Source: Spirochaetia bacterium
GTDB taxonomy: Bacteria > Spirochaetota > Spirochaetia > Sphaerochaetales > Sphaerochaetaceae
DNA: 6,727 bases
Direction of reading: 5' to 3'
Assembly: GCA_009929055.1 (NCBI GenBank)
Contig: SABI01000133.1
Coordinates: 1 to 6,727, forward strand
Below the pieces are notes generated by a model, which saw nothing but the letters and a program-made list of their open reading frames with translations, did not search any database and was not told where the DNA came from. How positions within the stretch are numbered: the first letter of the stretch is position 1; every line of letters begins with the position of its first letter. Below are positions 1 through 5,624 of the stretch, one piece after another. Position numbers and translations under genes: made by a program.

Positions 1-335
1 TCTCCAATCTTTGCCTCTTTCACAGGATCTTCTATTCCCTTAGTACTTAATAGATAGGCAACCGCATCCATATGTTTTTGTTCAGCTCTAGCAATATTAC
101 TAAAAGTTCTGAGGTTCCACTTTTCATACAGAGTAAGATAGACATCGCGTGCTAACTTTTCTTCTTCTCTCATTAAAAGAATCCCTTCTTCACTACTGAT
201 AGCTTCTTCCACAACAACGCTCTCTATAGAAGAGGTAAACTCACTACTATCTACAACCCCTTGTGCTCCTAACATCCCAGTAGCCATAAGGGCTGCTGTC
301 ATTGATGCTATAATTGCTTTACGATATATATTCAT
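1..335 (-). CDS. Exported DUF2202 ferritin-like protein, N-terminal part (C-terminus beyond window)
   Basis: The reading frame is open from ATG at 335 to the window edge (111 codons). The first ~25 residues (MNIYRKAIIASMTAALMATG...) form a signal peptide: a basic start, a hydrophobic run and a likely cleavage near an AQG. After a short acidic spacer comes the DUF2202 core. It contains MREEEKLARDVYLTLYEKW at about residues 55-73, then an ExxH motif (EQKHMD, Glu85 and His88) and a KGIEDPV segment. DUF2202 is a helical, ferritin-like family. The Glu and ExxH residues are the kind that bind a di-metal centre, but the second half of the bundle is not visible here. A good ribosome-binding site (GGAG at 343-346, 7-nt spacer) lies in the last codons of the upstream gene. 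That gene ends 3 nt before this one starts, so the two are almost certainly co-transcribed. The family assignment is firm; the biochemical role is unknown, and metal or oxidative-stress handling outside the cytoplasm is inference. Confidence 0.85.
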   Translation of the reverse strand, partial: MNIYRKAIIASMTAALMATGMLGAQGVVDSSEFTSSIESVVVEEAISSEEGILLMREEEKLARDVYLTLYEKWNLRTFSNIARAEQKHMDAVAYLLSTKGIEDPVKEAKIG

Positions 336-338
336 CTA

Positions 339-764
339 TTATCTCCCTCTTGAAGAGCCACGGCTCTTTGAATTACTTCGACCTTGTTCTCTACTTGCTC
401 TATTATCTTGGTCTATTGCTTGCCTTCTATTATCTTGGCGCATCTGCTCTCGTGTGGTGATGGATTCACTCTGATTCACTCCTTGTCGTTCTCCTGTTTC
501 AAGATAGAGACAATCTTCAGGTAATACCTTTGTTTCATCGATAGAAATAGAGTTCTGGCGAACCATTCTTCGGTTCATGAGAAGTTCTTCAAAACTATTC
601 TCTTGAATAGAAACATTGCGTTCTCTTACAGGAAGAGCTCTTCCTCTTAGATCTGCCTCATTTGTATTCCTTCCTAAGTTTTGATTTCCTCTTGCTGCGA
701 AGACAGACCCTGCTACCAATAAAAACATAAGGACTAATAACACGACACTTTTTCTTTTATTCAT
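339..764 (-). CDS. Small exported arginine-rich protein, unknown function
   Basis: This 141-residue protein belongs to no family I recognise. Residues 1-23 are a classical signal peptide: MNKRKS, a Leu/Val-rich core, then a VFA-A cleavage site. The mature part is hydrophilic and low in complexity. It is rich in Arg, Gln, Asn and Ser, and the last ~35 residues are a basic tail with repeated RxxxR and QDNR patterns ending in SRGSSRGR. One Cys sits near residue 85 (PEDCLYL). No membrane segment follows the signal, so it is probably a soluble or surface-adsorbed, intrinsically disordered protein. The start is well set: ATG at 764 has AGGAG at 772-776 with a 7-nt spacer. It is the first gene of a two-gene unit with the DUF2202 protein 3 nt downstream. 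A nucleic-acid, polyanion or partner-binding role for the basic tail is only inference. Confidence 0.8.
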   Translation of the reverse strand: MNKRKSVVLLVLMFLLVAGSVFAARGNQNLGRNTNEADLRGRALPVRERNVSIQENSFEELLMNRRMVRQNSISIDETKVLPEDCLYLETGERQGVNQSESITTREQMRQDNRRQAIDQDNRASREQGRSNSKSRGSSRGR

Positions 765-797
765 TTAATGACTCCTATAGAAGCCTCTTATGGCTCC
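765..797 (-). promoter_or_regulatory. Leader hairpin and ribosome-binding site of the exported gene pair
   Basis: On the minus strand the leader can fold into a 6-bp stem, GGAGCC/GGCTTC (792-797 with 780-785), with one G-U pair and a 6-nt loop. The stem ends 3 nt before AGGAG (772-776), which is 7 nt from the ATG. On the plus strand the same stem would contain an A-C mismatch, so if it acts it acts in the minus transcript. The rest of the 122-nt gap up to sdaA is AT-rich. It contains two copies of AAATGAAT (832-839 and 869-876) but no -35/-10 pair I would defend, and no clear sdaA terminator. Confidence 0.3.
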
Positions 798-886
798 TTT
801 TCATTTGATATGTTTGAAGCATACAACTATGAAATGAATACAAAGTAATGAGTACATGAAGATTTGGTAAATGAATTAAATTCTTT

Positions 887-2098
887 TTATTTATGTGGAT
901 GGCGCGCTAAGCCACCTAGAGACGTTTCTCTATATAGAGGAGGAAGAGCTTGTCCTGTTTCCATCATCACATCAATGACTGTATCGAAAGAGACTTTATG
1001 GCGTCCATCAGACAAAAGAGCATAGCTTGCATGGTCTAAAGCTCTCATTGCAGCGAGGGCGTTACGTTCAATACAAGGTATTTGTACAAGCCCTAACATA
1101 GGGTCGCATGTTAGACCAAGGTGGTGTTCGATTCCCATTTCAGCTGCATACTCTATCTGATGAATACTCGCTCCAAGTAATTGAGCTACAGCACCAGAAG
1201 CCATTGCACAAGCAACCCCAATTTCTCCTTGGCATCCAACTTCAGCCCCACTAATTGAACCATTATACTTTACAAGGTTTCCAATAAGGCCTGCCGTAAG
1301 AAGGGCCCTATAGATTTTTTGGTCAGATAATTGATACTGATTTCTCATATAAAGGAGAACCCCAGGAAGAACTCCACAAGCTCCACATGTAGGGGCGGTA
1401 ACAATTTTTCCACCACCTGCGTTCTCTTCAGCTACTGCTAAAGCATAACTGAGGGCACGAGCTGGAGTTCCAATTACCCCCCCCATATCTTTTGCTTGAG
1501 CAAAAAATTGAGAAGCTTTTCTTTGAAGTTTAAGCCCTCCAGGGAGAACTCCTTCTTCATCAAGACCCCTATGTATAGCACTGAGCATCACTTCCCATAT
1601 TTCTTTTATGTAGGATAGGATCTCTTTATCTTCATATTTAAGGACTATTTCCCATAGTTGCATCCCTTCCTTATGGCAGTAGGCGAGGATATGATCCATT
1701 TTGGTTAAATATTGGGGATAGGTAGATACAAGAGGTATCTCTTTTTGATCATCACTAATAATTTTGCCACCACCAATACTATAATAGGTTTGTTTTCCTA
1801 ACTCCTCTCCTCTTTCATTAAAAGCTAATAGGGTGAGGGCGTTGGGGTGAAATTCTTTTGTTTCTGTAGGGAACCAAAATATATCTACTTTCTTTTCTCT
1901 TTTACTAAAAACTTCCCTAATAGCGCTATCTGTAAGGTGACCCTTTCCTGTTGCAGCAAGAGAGCCAAAAAGATGGGCATGAAAATATGAGGCCTCTTTA
2001 TATAGGTCATAAAATTGTGTAGAAGCAAATCTAGGGCCCATAGTATGACTACTAGAGGGTCCATAGCCTATTCGAAATAATTCACGAATTGATTCCAT
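887..2098 (-). CDS. sdaA: L-serine dehydratase (L-serine ammonia-lyase), single-chain, [4Fe-4S]
   Basis: This cytoplasmic enzyme deaminates L-serine to pyruvate and ammonia using an iron-sulfur cluster rather than PLP. The 403-residue chain joins both domains of the family. The N-terminal beta domain carries GPSSSHTMGP (residues 13-22) and YYSIGGGK (105-112). The catalytic alpha domain carries TAPTCGACG (234-242), EVGCQGE (286-292), TCDP (330-333) and IPCIERN (340-346). Cys289, Cys331 and Cys342 have exactly the 42- and 11-residue spacing of the three cluster cysteines known from Legionella SdaA. Two oddities: the protein ends TSLGGLARHPHK, without the C-terminal cysteine that supplies the fourth ligand in the Legionella-type enzyme, and there is an extra Cys238 in the APT motif. 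At 403 residues it is shorter than the ~450 of E. coli SdaA. The start MESIREL matches the family, but no ribosome-binding site precedes ATG 2098. It lies 39 nt after the lipoprotein gene and is probably in the same unit. Confidence 0.95.
   Translation of the reverse strand: MESIRELFRIGYGPSSSHTMGPRFASTQFYDLYKEASYFHAHLFGSLAATGKGHLTDSAIREVFSKREKKVDIFWFPTETKEFHPNALTLLAFNERGEELGKQTYYSIGGGKIISDDQKEIPLVSTYPQYLTKMDHILAYCHKEGMQLWEIVLKYEDKEILSYIKEIWEVMLSAIHRGLDEEGVLPGGLKLQRKASQFFAQAKDMGGVIGTPARALSYALAVAEENAGGGKIVTAPTCGACGVLPGVLLYMRNQYQLSDQKIYRALLTAGLIGNLVKYNGSISGAEVGCQGEIGVACAMASGAVAQLLGASIHQIEYAAEMGIEHHLGLTCDPMLGLVQIPCIERNALAAMRALDHASYALLSDGRHKVSFDTVIDVMMETGQALPPLYRETSLGGLARHPHK
1477..1484 (-). repeat. 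G8 homopolymer inside sdaA
   Basis: Eight C on the plus strand read as eight G in the sdaA message, spanning codons for Met205-Gly206-Gly207-Val208. It is the longest single-base run I see in the window. Tracts of this length can slip during replication. A one-base change would shift the frame in mid-gene, upstream of all three cluster cysteines. Confidence 0.8.
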
Positions 2099-2137
2099 AA
2101 CAATAATACTATAGGTTTATAGGCGTTAAGGGAAGCC

Positions 2138-2923
2138 TCACCTCCCCTCTAGGAGCTTCTGATACTCACTATTTGTTATAGTAAAAAGGGTATCTAGAGC
2201 CTTCATATAGTATGTTGGCTTCGTATTTTTATCATCTGGAACAAGGAGAGTACACATCATCTTCAAATCAACATGATAAAAATTATAGACTCCTGGGATG
2301 AGGGAATCTAACACAACTGTTCTGTACTCACTCTTGTAAAAAGAGGGGCAATTAGGAGAATCACTTACATAGCGACCAGAAGGAAGGGTATCGAAAGAGG
2401 CTTCATATGTGTTTTGGTAATTATATCTACTCACATCATAATTTCCCTCAACAAGGTCTTTCACTAGAGTGCGGTAATCTATTTTATAAGATGAGGGGAA
2501 GGTGAGGATATCACCAACTATTTTATCATAATTAAGATGGGAAACAATTTCACTCCATGTTGGGACAATCCGAAGGAGGGTATCAGTTAAAGCCCCCTCT
2601 CTTTGTGATAGATATACTTTTTCTTCCTTCCTAAGGGGAGTAAGCCCTCCCCCTAAGGGGGAATTAGAACCTAAAGGATAGAGGGCAAAGATATGAGTAT
2701 AATGGAGGGGAAGGAGAAGGGTGACTTCTCTTACCCCTACAGAGAGATGCAGTGTTTCTACCTGTTTCCCTACATTATACCTAAGGGTGTGCCACATTCT
2801 TCTCCCACTTGCTATTTCCCAAGGATGATCTTCTCTTATTACTACGTGAGTAATTTGGGTATCAAGACAACCTGAGGTAAGAAATAGAGTAATAATAAGG
2901 AGGGCTAATAGAACCTTGTTCAT
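2138..2923 (-). CDS. Putative lipoprotein of unknown function with an internal repeat
   Basis: I do not recognise this 261-residue protein. It begins MNKVLLALLIITLFLTSGC, a lipoprotein signal peptide with Cys19 as the lipid-modified residue. The residue at -3 is Thr rather than the usual Leu, the kind of relaxed lipobox accepted in spirochaetes. The frame can be read from a TTG two codons upstream (2929), but ATG 2923 gives the better signal peptide. The mature part is rich in Tyr, Thr and Leu. It carries a Gly/Pro-rich loop (SPLGGGLTPL) and two related segments of the pattern PSxYKxxYRTxVxD(x)nGxY, at about residues 143-162 and 193-213. There are two further Cys (192 and 224). The gene sits 32 nt after aroF-pheA and 39 nt before sdaA. 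No ribosome-binding site is visible, and its start codon lies in an inverted repeat. It is probably an outer-envelope protein; its neighbours do not reveal its job. Confidence 0.75.
   Translation of the reverse strand: MNKVLLALLIITLFLTSGCLDTQITHVVIREDHPWEIASGRRMWHTLRYNVGKQVETLHLSVGVREVTLLLPLHYTHIFALYPLGSNSPLGGGLTPLRKEEKVYLSQREGALTDTLLRIVPTWSEIVSHLNYDKIVGDILTFPSSYKIDYRTLVKDLVEGNYDVSRYNYQNTYEASFDTLPSGRYVSDSPNCPSFYKSEYRTVVLDSLIPGVYNFYHVDLKMMCTLLVPDDKNTKPTYYMKALDTLFTITNSEYQKLLEGR
2285..2347 (-). repeat. Second copy of the internal protein repeat in the lipoprotein
   Basis: This stretch encodes PSFYKSEYRTVVLDSL followed by a GVY, and aligns with the segment encoded at 2438-2497. Shared positions are P, S, Y, K, Y, R, T, V, D, G and Y, with one single-residue gap. 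The match is at protein level, with only moderate DNA similarity, so it is an old duplication. Confidence 0.55.
2438..2497 (-). repeat. First copy of the internal protein repeat in the lipoprotein
   Basis: This stretch encodes PSSYKIDYRTLVKDLVEGNY, the partner of the segment at 2285-2347. The two copies begin 50 residues apart and may mark a repeated small beta-rich module. Confidence 0.55.
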
Positions 2924-2947
2924 ATACAATGTACGTAATGAACAAGG
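2914..2947 (-). promoter_or_regulatory. 10-bp perfect inverted repeat sequestering the lipoprotein start codon
   Basis: CCTTGTTCAT (2914-2923) and ATGAACAAGG (2938-2947) are exact reverse complements around a 14-nt centre. In that centre, TAC/GTA can add three pairs past a bulged base. In the minus transcript the downstream arm is the lipoprotein's ATG AAC AAG G, so the start codon and next two codons are base-paired. The stem begins 8 nt after the aroF-pheA stop codon. It is not followed by a U-run on the minus strand, so a translational block or RNA-processing site fits better than a terminator. On the plus strand it is followed by a T-rich stretch, but no plus-strand gene leads into it. 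Confidence 0.5.
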
Positions 2948-2955
2948 GTTTTACT

Positions 2956-4866
2956 TTATTTAATGTCGCCTTTGTAGGTTCCGAGGATTCTAAAAGCAGC
3001 ACAAGAATGTTGTAACTCATTCACAGCTGTTTTAAATTTCTCATGCTCAATTAATTCAGACTCAACAAAGAAAGAGTACTCCCACGGTTTTCCTGGTATT
3101 GGACGAGATTCTAACTTTTTCATATTCATCCCATAATTAGATAATGTTTTTAATACTTCAAATAAAGATCCAGGATGGTCATTTACTGAAAACACCATAG
3201 CAACTCTGTCTGGAGCAATAGAAGAAGTAAATTCAGCAGCATCCTCTTCTCGAGCTAAAATGTAGAAACGAGTAAAATTACTACTATTGGTCTCTATCCC
3301 TTCCCTTATGATATTCATATTGTGATGGCGAGCAGCCCTTTCACTTGCAATAGCTGCTAAAGAGGGATCTTTTAATGATGCAATGTAGGTAACAGAACCA
3401 GCTGTATCAAAAAAGGGGACTGCTTCTGCTCCAATAAGTTCTTTTGTAATAAAATTAGCACACTGAGCAAGTCCTTGAGGATGAGAATAGACTTTCTTAA
3501 TATCTTCAATCTTACTTCCAGGAAGCCCTATAAGTGAGTGTTTTATTCGTATTTGTTTTTCCCCTACAACAGTAAGGTCTGGGTATCTATTAAGAAGGTC
3601 TAGGACCTCATTTATGGTTCCTCCAAGGGTGTTTTCTACTGGAAGAATTGCGTACCTTGCAGCTTTTGTATAGACAGCTTCAAAGGCATCTTCAAATTGT
3701 TTACATGGGAGTGTTTTCACCTCTTCACCGAAGACAAGAGAGGCAGCTTGTTCACTATAAGCCCCTATTTCCCCTTGGAATGCAATAAGGAGTTGGGAGG
3801 ATTGTTCTACTTTCTTCTTAGATGGTATTTCAATCTTTTGCTTCCTTGGAATTCTTTCAAGTGATTTTTCAACAACTGGACAAAGTGCTTGAATATCTTT
3901 CATGAGTTTATCGAATTGACTTGGAAAAAGGGATTGAGGCCCATCAGAGAATGCTTTATCGGGGTCATTATGAACTTCAACAACGATTCCACTTGCTCCA
4001 CTTGCTACTATAGCAAGGGACATGGGAATAACCATATCACGAAGTCCTGTTGCGTGAGAGGGATCTGCAATGACTGGTAAGTGGGTAAGCTTTTGTACTA
4101 CTGGGATGGCACTTATATCTAATGTATTACGAGTTGCCCTTTCGTAGGTTCTAATTCCCCTTTCACATAAGATAATCTGGTCTGTTCCACTTGCCATCAA
4201 ATACTCACTTGCCATAAGCCATTCTTCAATAGTAGCAGAGAGGCCTCTTTTAAGGAGAACTGGACGTCCAGTTTTTCCCACTTCTTTAAGGAGTTCGAAG
4301 TTTTGCATATTTCGTGCTCCAATTTGAAACATATCGACATAATCGAGCATCATATCTACATCTCGAGGATTCACTATTTCAGTAGTAACAGGCATATCAT
4401 ATGCTTCGCCTGCTTCTTTTAGATATCTTAGCCCCTCTTCCCCTAACCCTTGGAATGCATAGGGAGAGGTTCGTGGTTTAAAGGCCCCTCCTCGTAAGAT
4501 GACAGCACCTGAATCACGAACTAAACTTGCGATGGTCATAATCTGTTCTCTACTTTCAACAGCACAAGGACCTGCAATAACAGCGATGCGGTTTCCACCA
4601 ACTTTCACATTCCCAACATTAACAATAGTGTCACTTTTTTTAAGTTCTCTTGATGCTAATTTATAGGGTTTTGAGATTGGAATTACTTCTAATACTCCAT
4701 CTAATAGTGATACTTCTCTAATATCTATTCTATGAGCTCCAACAGCTCCCAAAATAGTCTCTTCTTGGCCGACAATTTCTTTTACTTGAAAGTCTCTCGC
4801 TTCAAGAAATTCTTGTATTGCATGCTTTTGTGGTTCACTTACGTGTTTTTTAAGAATGATTATCAT
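2956..4866 (-). CDS. Bifunctional DAHP synthase / prephenate dehydratase fusion
   Basis: This 636-residue cytoplasmic enzyme spans two separate steps of phenylalanine synthesis. Residues 1-~75 are the ferredoxin-like regulatory domain typical of Thermotoga-type DAHP synthases. Residues ~80-330 are the type I-beta DAHP synthase barrel, which joins phosphoenolpyruvate and erythrose 4-phosphate; it shows AGPCAVE, GGAFKPRTSPY, KRG, CERGIRT and DPSHATG. The metal ligands Cys101, His271, Glu297 and Asp308 are all present. A charged linker (~335-357) leads to prephenate dehydratase (~358-545), with ENTLGGTINE and the catalytic NFTRF (Thr532). A C-terminal ACT domain (~553-632) has DHPGSL and ESRP, which form the phenylalanine site in this family. 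There is no chorismate mutase segment. The N-terminus aligns with Thermotoga DAHPS without extension, so ATG 4866 is right even though no ribosome-binding site precedes it. It is the first gene of the run leading to the lipoprotein and sdaA. Feedback control by phenylalanine, and perhaps tyrosine, is likely from the domains. Confidence 0.95.
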   Translation of the reverse strand: MIIILKKHVSEPQKHAIQEFLEARDFQVKEIVGQEETILGAVGAHRIDIREVSLLDGVLEVIPISKPYKLASRELKKSDTIVNVGNVKVGGNRIAVIAGPCAVESREQIMTIASLVRDSGAVILRGGAFKPRTSPYAFQGLGEEGLRYLKEAGEAYDMPVTTEIVNPRDVDMMLDYVDMFQIGARNMQNFELLKEVGKTGRPVLLKRGLSATIEEWLMASEYLMASGTDQIILCERGIRTYERATRNTLDISAIPVVQKLTHLPVIADPSHATGLRDMVIPMSLAIVASGASGIVVEVHNDPDKAFSDGPQSLFPSQFDKLMKDIQALCPVVEKSLERIPRKQKIEIPSKKKVEQSSQLLIAFQGEIGAYSEQAASLVFGEEVKTLPCKQFEDAFEAVYTKAARYAILPVENTLGGTINEVLDLLNRYPDLTVVGEKQIRIKHSLIGLPGSKIEDIKKVYSHPQGLAQCANFITKELIGAEAVPFFDTAGSVTYIASLKDPSLAAIASERAARHHNMNIIREGIETNSSNFTRFYILAREEDAAEFTSSIAPDRVAMVFSVNDHPGSLFEVLKTLSNYGMNMKKLESRPIPGKPWEYSFFVESELIEHEKFKTAVNELQHSCAAFRILGTYKGDIK

Positions 4867-4873
4867 AATGATG

Positions 4874-4889
4874 AAAAGCTAAAGCTTTT
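4874..4889. promoter_or_regulatory. Perfect palindrome, possible operator between aroF-pheA and nth
   Basis: AAAAGCT-AA-AGCTTTT is a perfect 7-bp inverted repeat with a 2-bp centre, 8 bp upstream of the fusion gene's start codon. It covers the putative -10 of that gene and touches the putative -35 of nth, which is where a repressor dimer site would sit. I do not recognise it as the box of a named regulator. As an RNA hairpin it would have almost no loop, so a DNA site is the better reading. Confidence 0.45.
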
Positions 4890-4904
4890 ACCATTGTCTG
4901 TCAA
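4876..4904 (-). promoter_or_regulatory. Putative promoter of aroF-pheA (near-leaderless transcript)
   Basis: On the minus strand a perfect TTGACA (-35, plus coordinates 4899-4904) is followed after exactly 17 bp by TAGCTT (-10, 4876-4881; 3 of 6 consensus bases). Transcription would then begin only about 2-5 nt before the ATG at 4866. That agrees with the absence of a ribosome-binding site and suggests an almost leaderless message. The -10 is weak, which would suit a regulated promoter. Confidence 0.45.
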
Positions 4905-4916
4905 GCTCGATATACA
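4887..4916 (+). promoter_or_regulatory. Putative promoter of nth
   Basis: TTTACC (4887-4892) and TATACA (4911-4916) are spaced 18 bp apart, each matching the consensus at 4 of 6 bases. Initiation near 4923 would leave a ~39-nt leader before ATG 4962 that lacks a ribosome-binding site, or almost none before the TTG at 4926. It is the best match in the short divergent region, but moderate. Confidence 0.3.
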
Positions 4917-4961
4917 TCTCAATGATTGAGTAAACTCCCCTATTTTGCTATTCTCGCCTCT

Positions 4962-5624
4962 ATGAATGAAGAATACTGGGATACCATCTTTGATACCATC
5001 AAAACACGAGTGGCCACTTTTTCTACCCCCTTGCCATCAGTCTCCGAAGTAGCTGATAGCTCTAACGATCCTTTTAGAGTACTTCTAGCAACTCTCATAT
5101 CGCTACGCACTCGTGATGAAGTAACTCATTCCTCGAGCAATCGCCTCTTTAAGGTTGCTGATACCCCCCAAGCAATTATTGCGACAGATAGTGAAATTCT
5201 CGAACAATTAATTTATCCAGCTGGTTTTTATAAGACAAAAGTAAAGAACATGAAGAAAATTTCTCACATCCTCCTTGAGAAGTATGATGGAAAAGTCCCC
5301 CATACAAAAGAAGAGTTATTAGCCCTCCCTGGAGTGGGGATAAAAACAGCAAACTTGACTCTTAACTTAGGATTTAATATTGATGCTATTTGTGTTGACA
5401 CCCATGTTCATAGAATTAGCAACAGAAAGGGGTGGATAGACACACACACTCCTGAACAATCAGAAGTAGCTCTTCAGAGTGTAATGCCTATTAAATATTG
5501 GATTCCCCTTAATGAACTACTCGTCCTTTTTGGACAACAAGTGTGTACTCCAATATCTCCTCGTTGTTCTATATGTCCTTTTACTGATGAGTGTAAAAAA
5601 ATAGGGGTAACAACTCATCGCTAA
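4962..5624 (+). CDS. nth: Endonuclease III family DNA glycosylase/AP lyase
   Basis: This base-excision repair enzyme removes oxidised pyrimidines and cuts at the abasic site by beta-elimination. From ATG 4962 the protein has 220 residues (E. coli Nth has 211). The helix-hairpin-helix LPGVGIKTAN carries the catalytic lysine (Lys128), and VDTHVHRISNR carries the catalytic aspartate (Asp146). The C-terminal cluster motif is C-x6-C-x2-C-x5-C (Cys195, 202, 205, 211). The segments LISLRTRDEVT, IYPAGFYKTK and YWIPLNELLV...GQQVCTP differ from E. coli and read like spirochaete homologues as I recall them; the Gln of E. coli LLSAQATD is replaced by Arg. The start is uncertain. The frame is closed by TGA at 4923 and could begin at TTG 4926 (232 residues), but neither site has a ribosome-binding site; I prefer the ATG. 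It is the only plus-strand gene, divergent from aroF-pheA and convergent with metF, overlapping metF's stop codon. Confidence 0.93.
   Translation: MNEEYWDTIFDTIKTRVATFSTPLPSVSEVADSSNDPFRVLLATLISLRTRDEVTHSSSNRLFKVADTPQAIIATDSEILEQLIYPAGFYKTKVKNMKKISHILLEKYDGKVPHTKEELLALPGVGIKTANLTLNLGFNIDAICVDTHVHRISNRKGWIDTHTPEQSEVALQSVMPIKYWIPLNELLVLFGQQVCTPISPRCSICPFTDECKKIGVTTHR

Noticed and set aside
765..886. Possible Bacteroidota-type promoter (a TAnnTTTG-like TTACTTTG on the minus strand) before the Arg-rich gene
   Set aside because: One mismatch in the conserved TA and no matching upstream TTG element at the expected distance.
2110..2123. Direct repeat TATAGG-TT-TATAGG upstream of sdaA
   Set aside because: Too short to separate from chance in AT-rich sequence, and not paired with a convincing promoter.
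2648..2662. TCCCCC-TAA-GGGGGA inverted repeat in the lipoprotein coding region, with further CCTAAGGG-like words nearby and at about 6203 in metF
   Set aside because: It lies in codons for Gly/Pro/Leu residues in a gene that favours GGG and CCC codons, with no T-run after it. Codon bias explains it well enough.
2693..2875. A 60-codon plus-strand open frame opposite the lipoprotein
   Set aside because: Antisense shadow with no start signal and no family resemblance.
3889..4080. A 63-codon plus-strand open frame opposite aroF-pheA
   Set aside because: Antisense to the conserved DAHP synthase domain, with a composition typical of a shadow frame.
4732..4929. A 65-codon plus-strand open frame ending at the nth start region
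   Set aside because: It lies mostly opposite the N-terminal domain of the DAHP synthase fusion and has no recognisable protein character. It ends by overlapping the TTG at 4926, but without ribosome-binding sites this does not argue for coupling.
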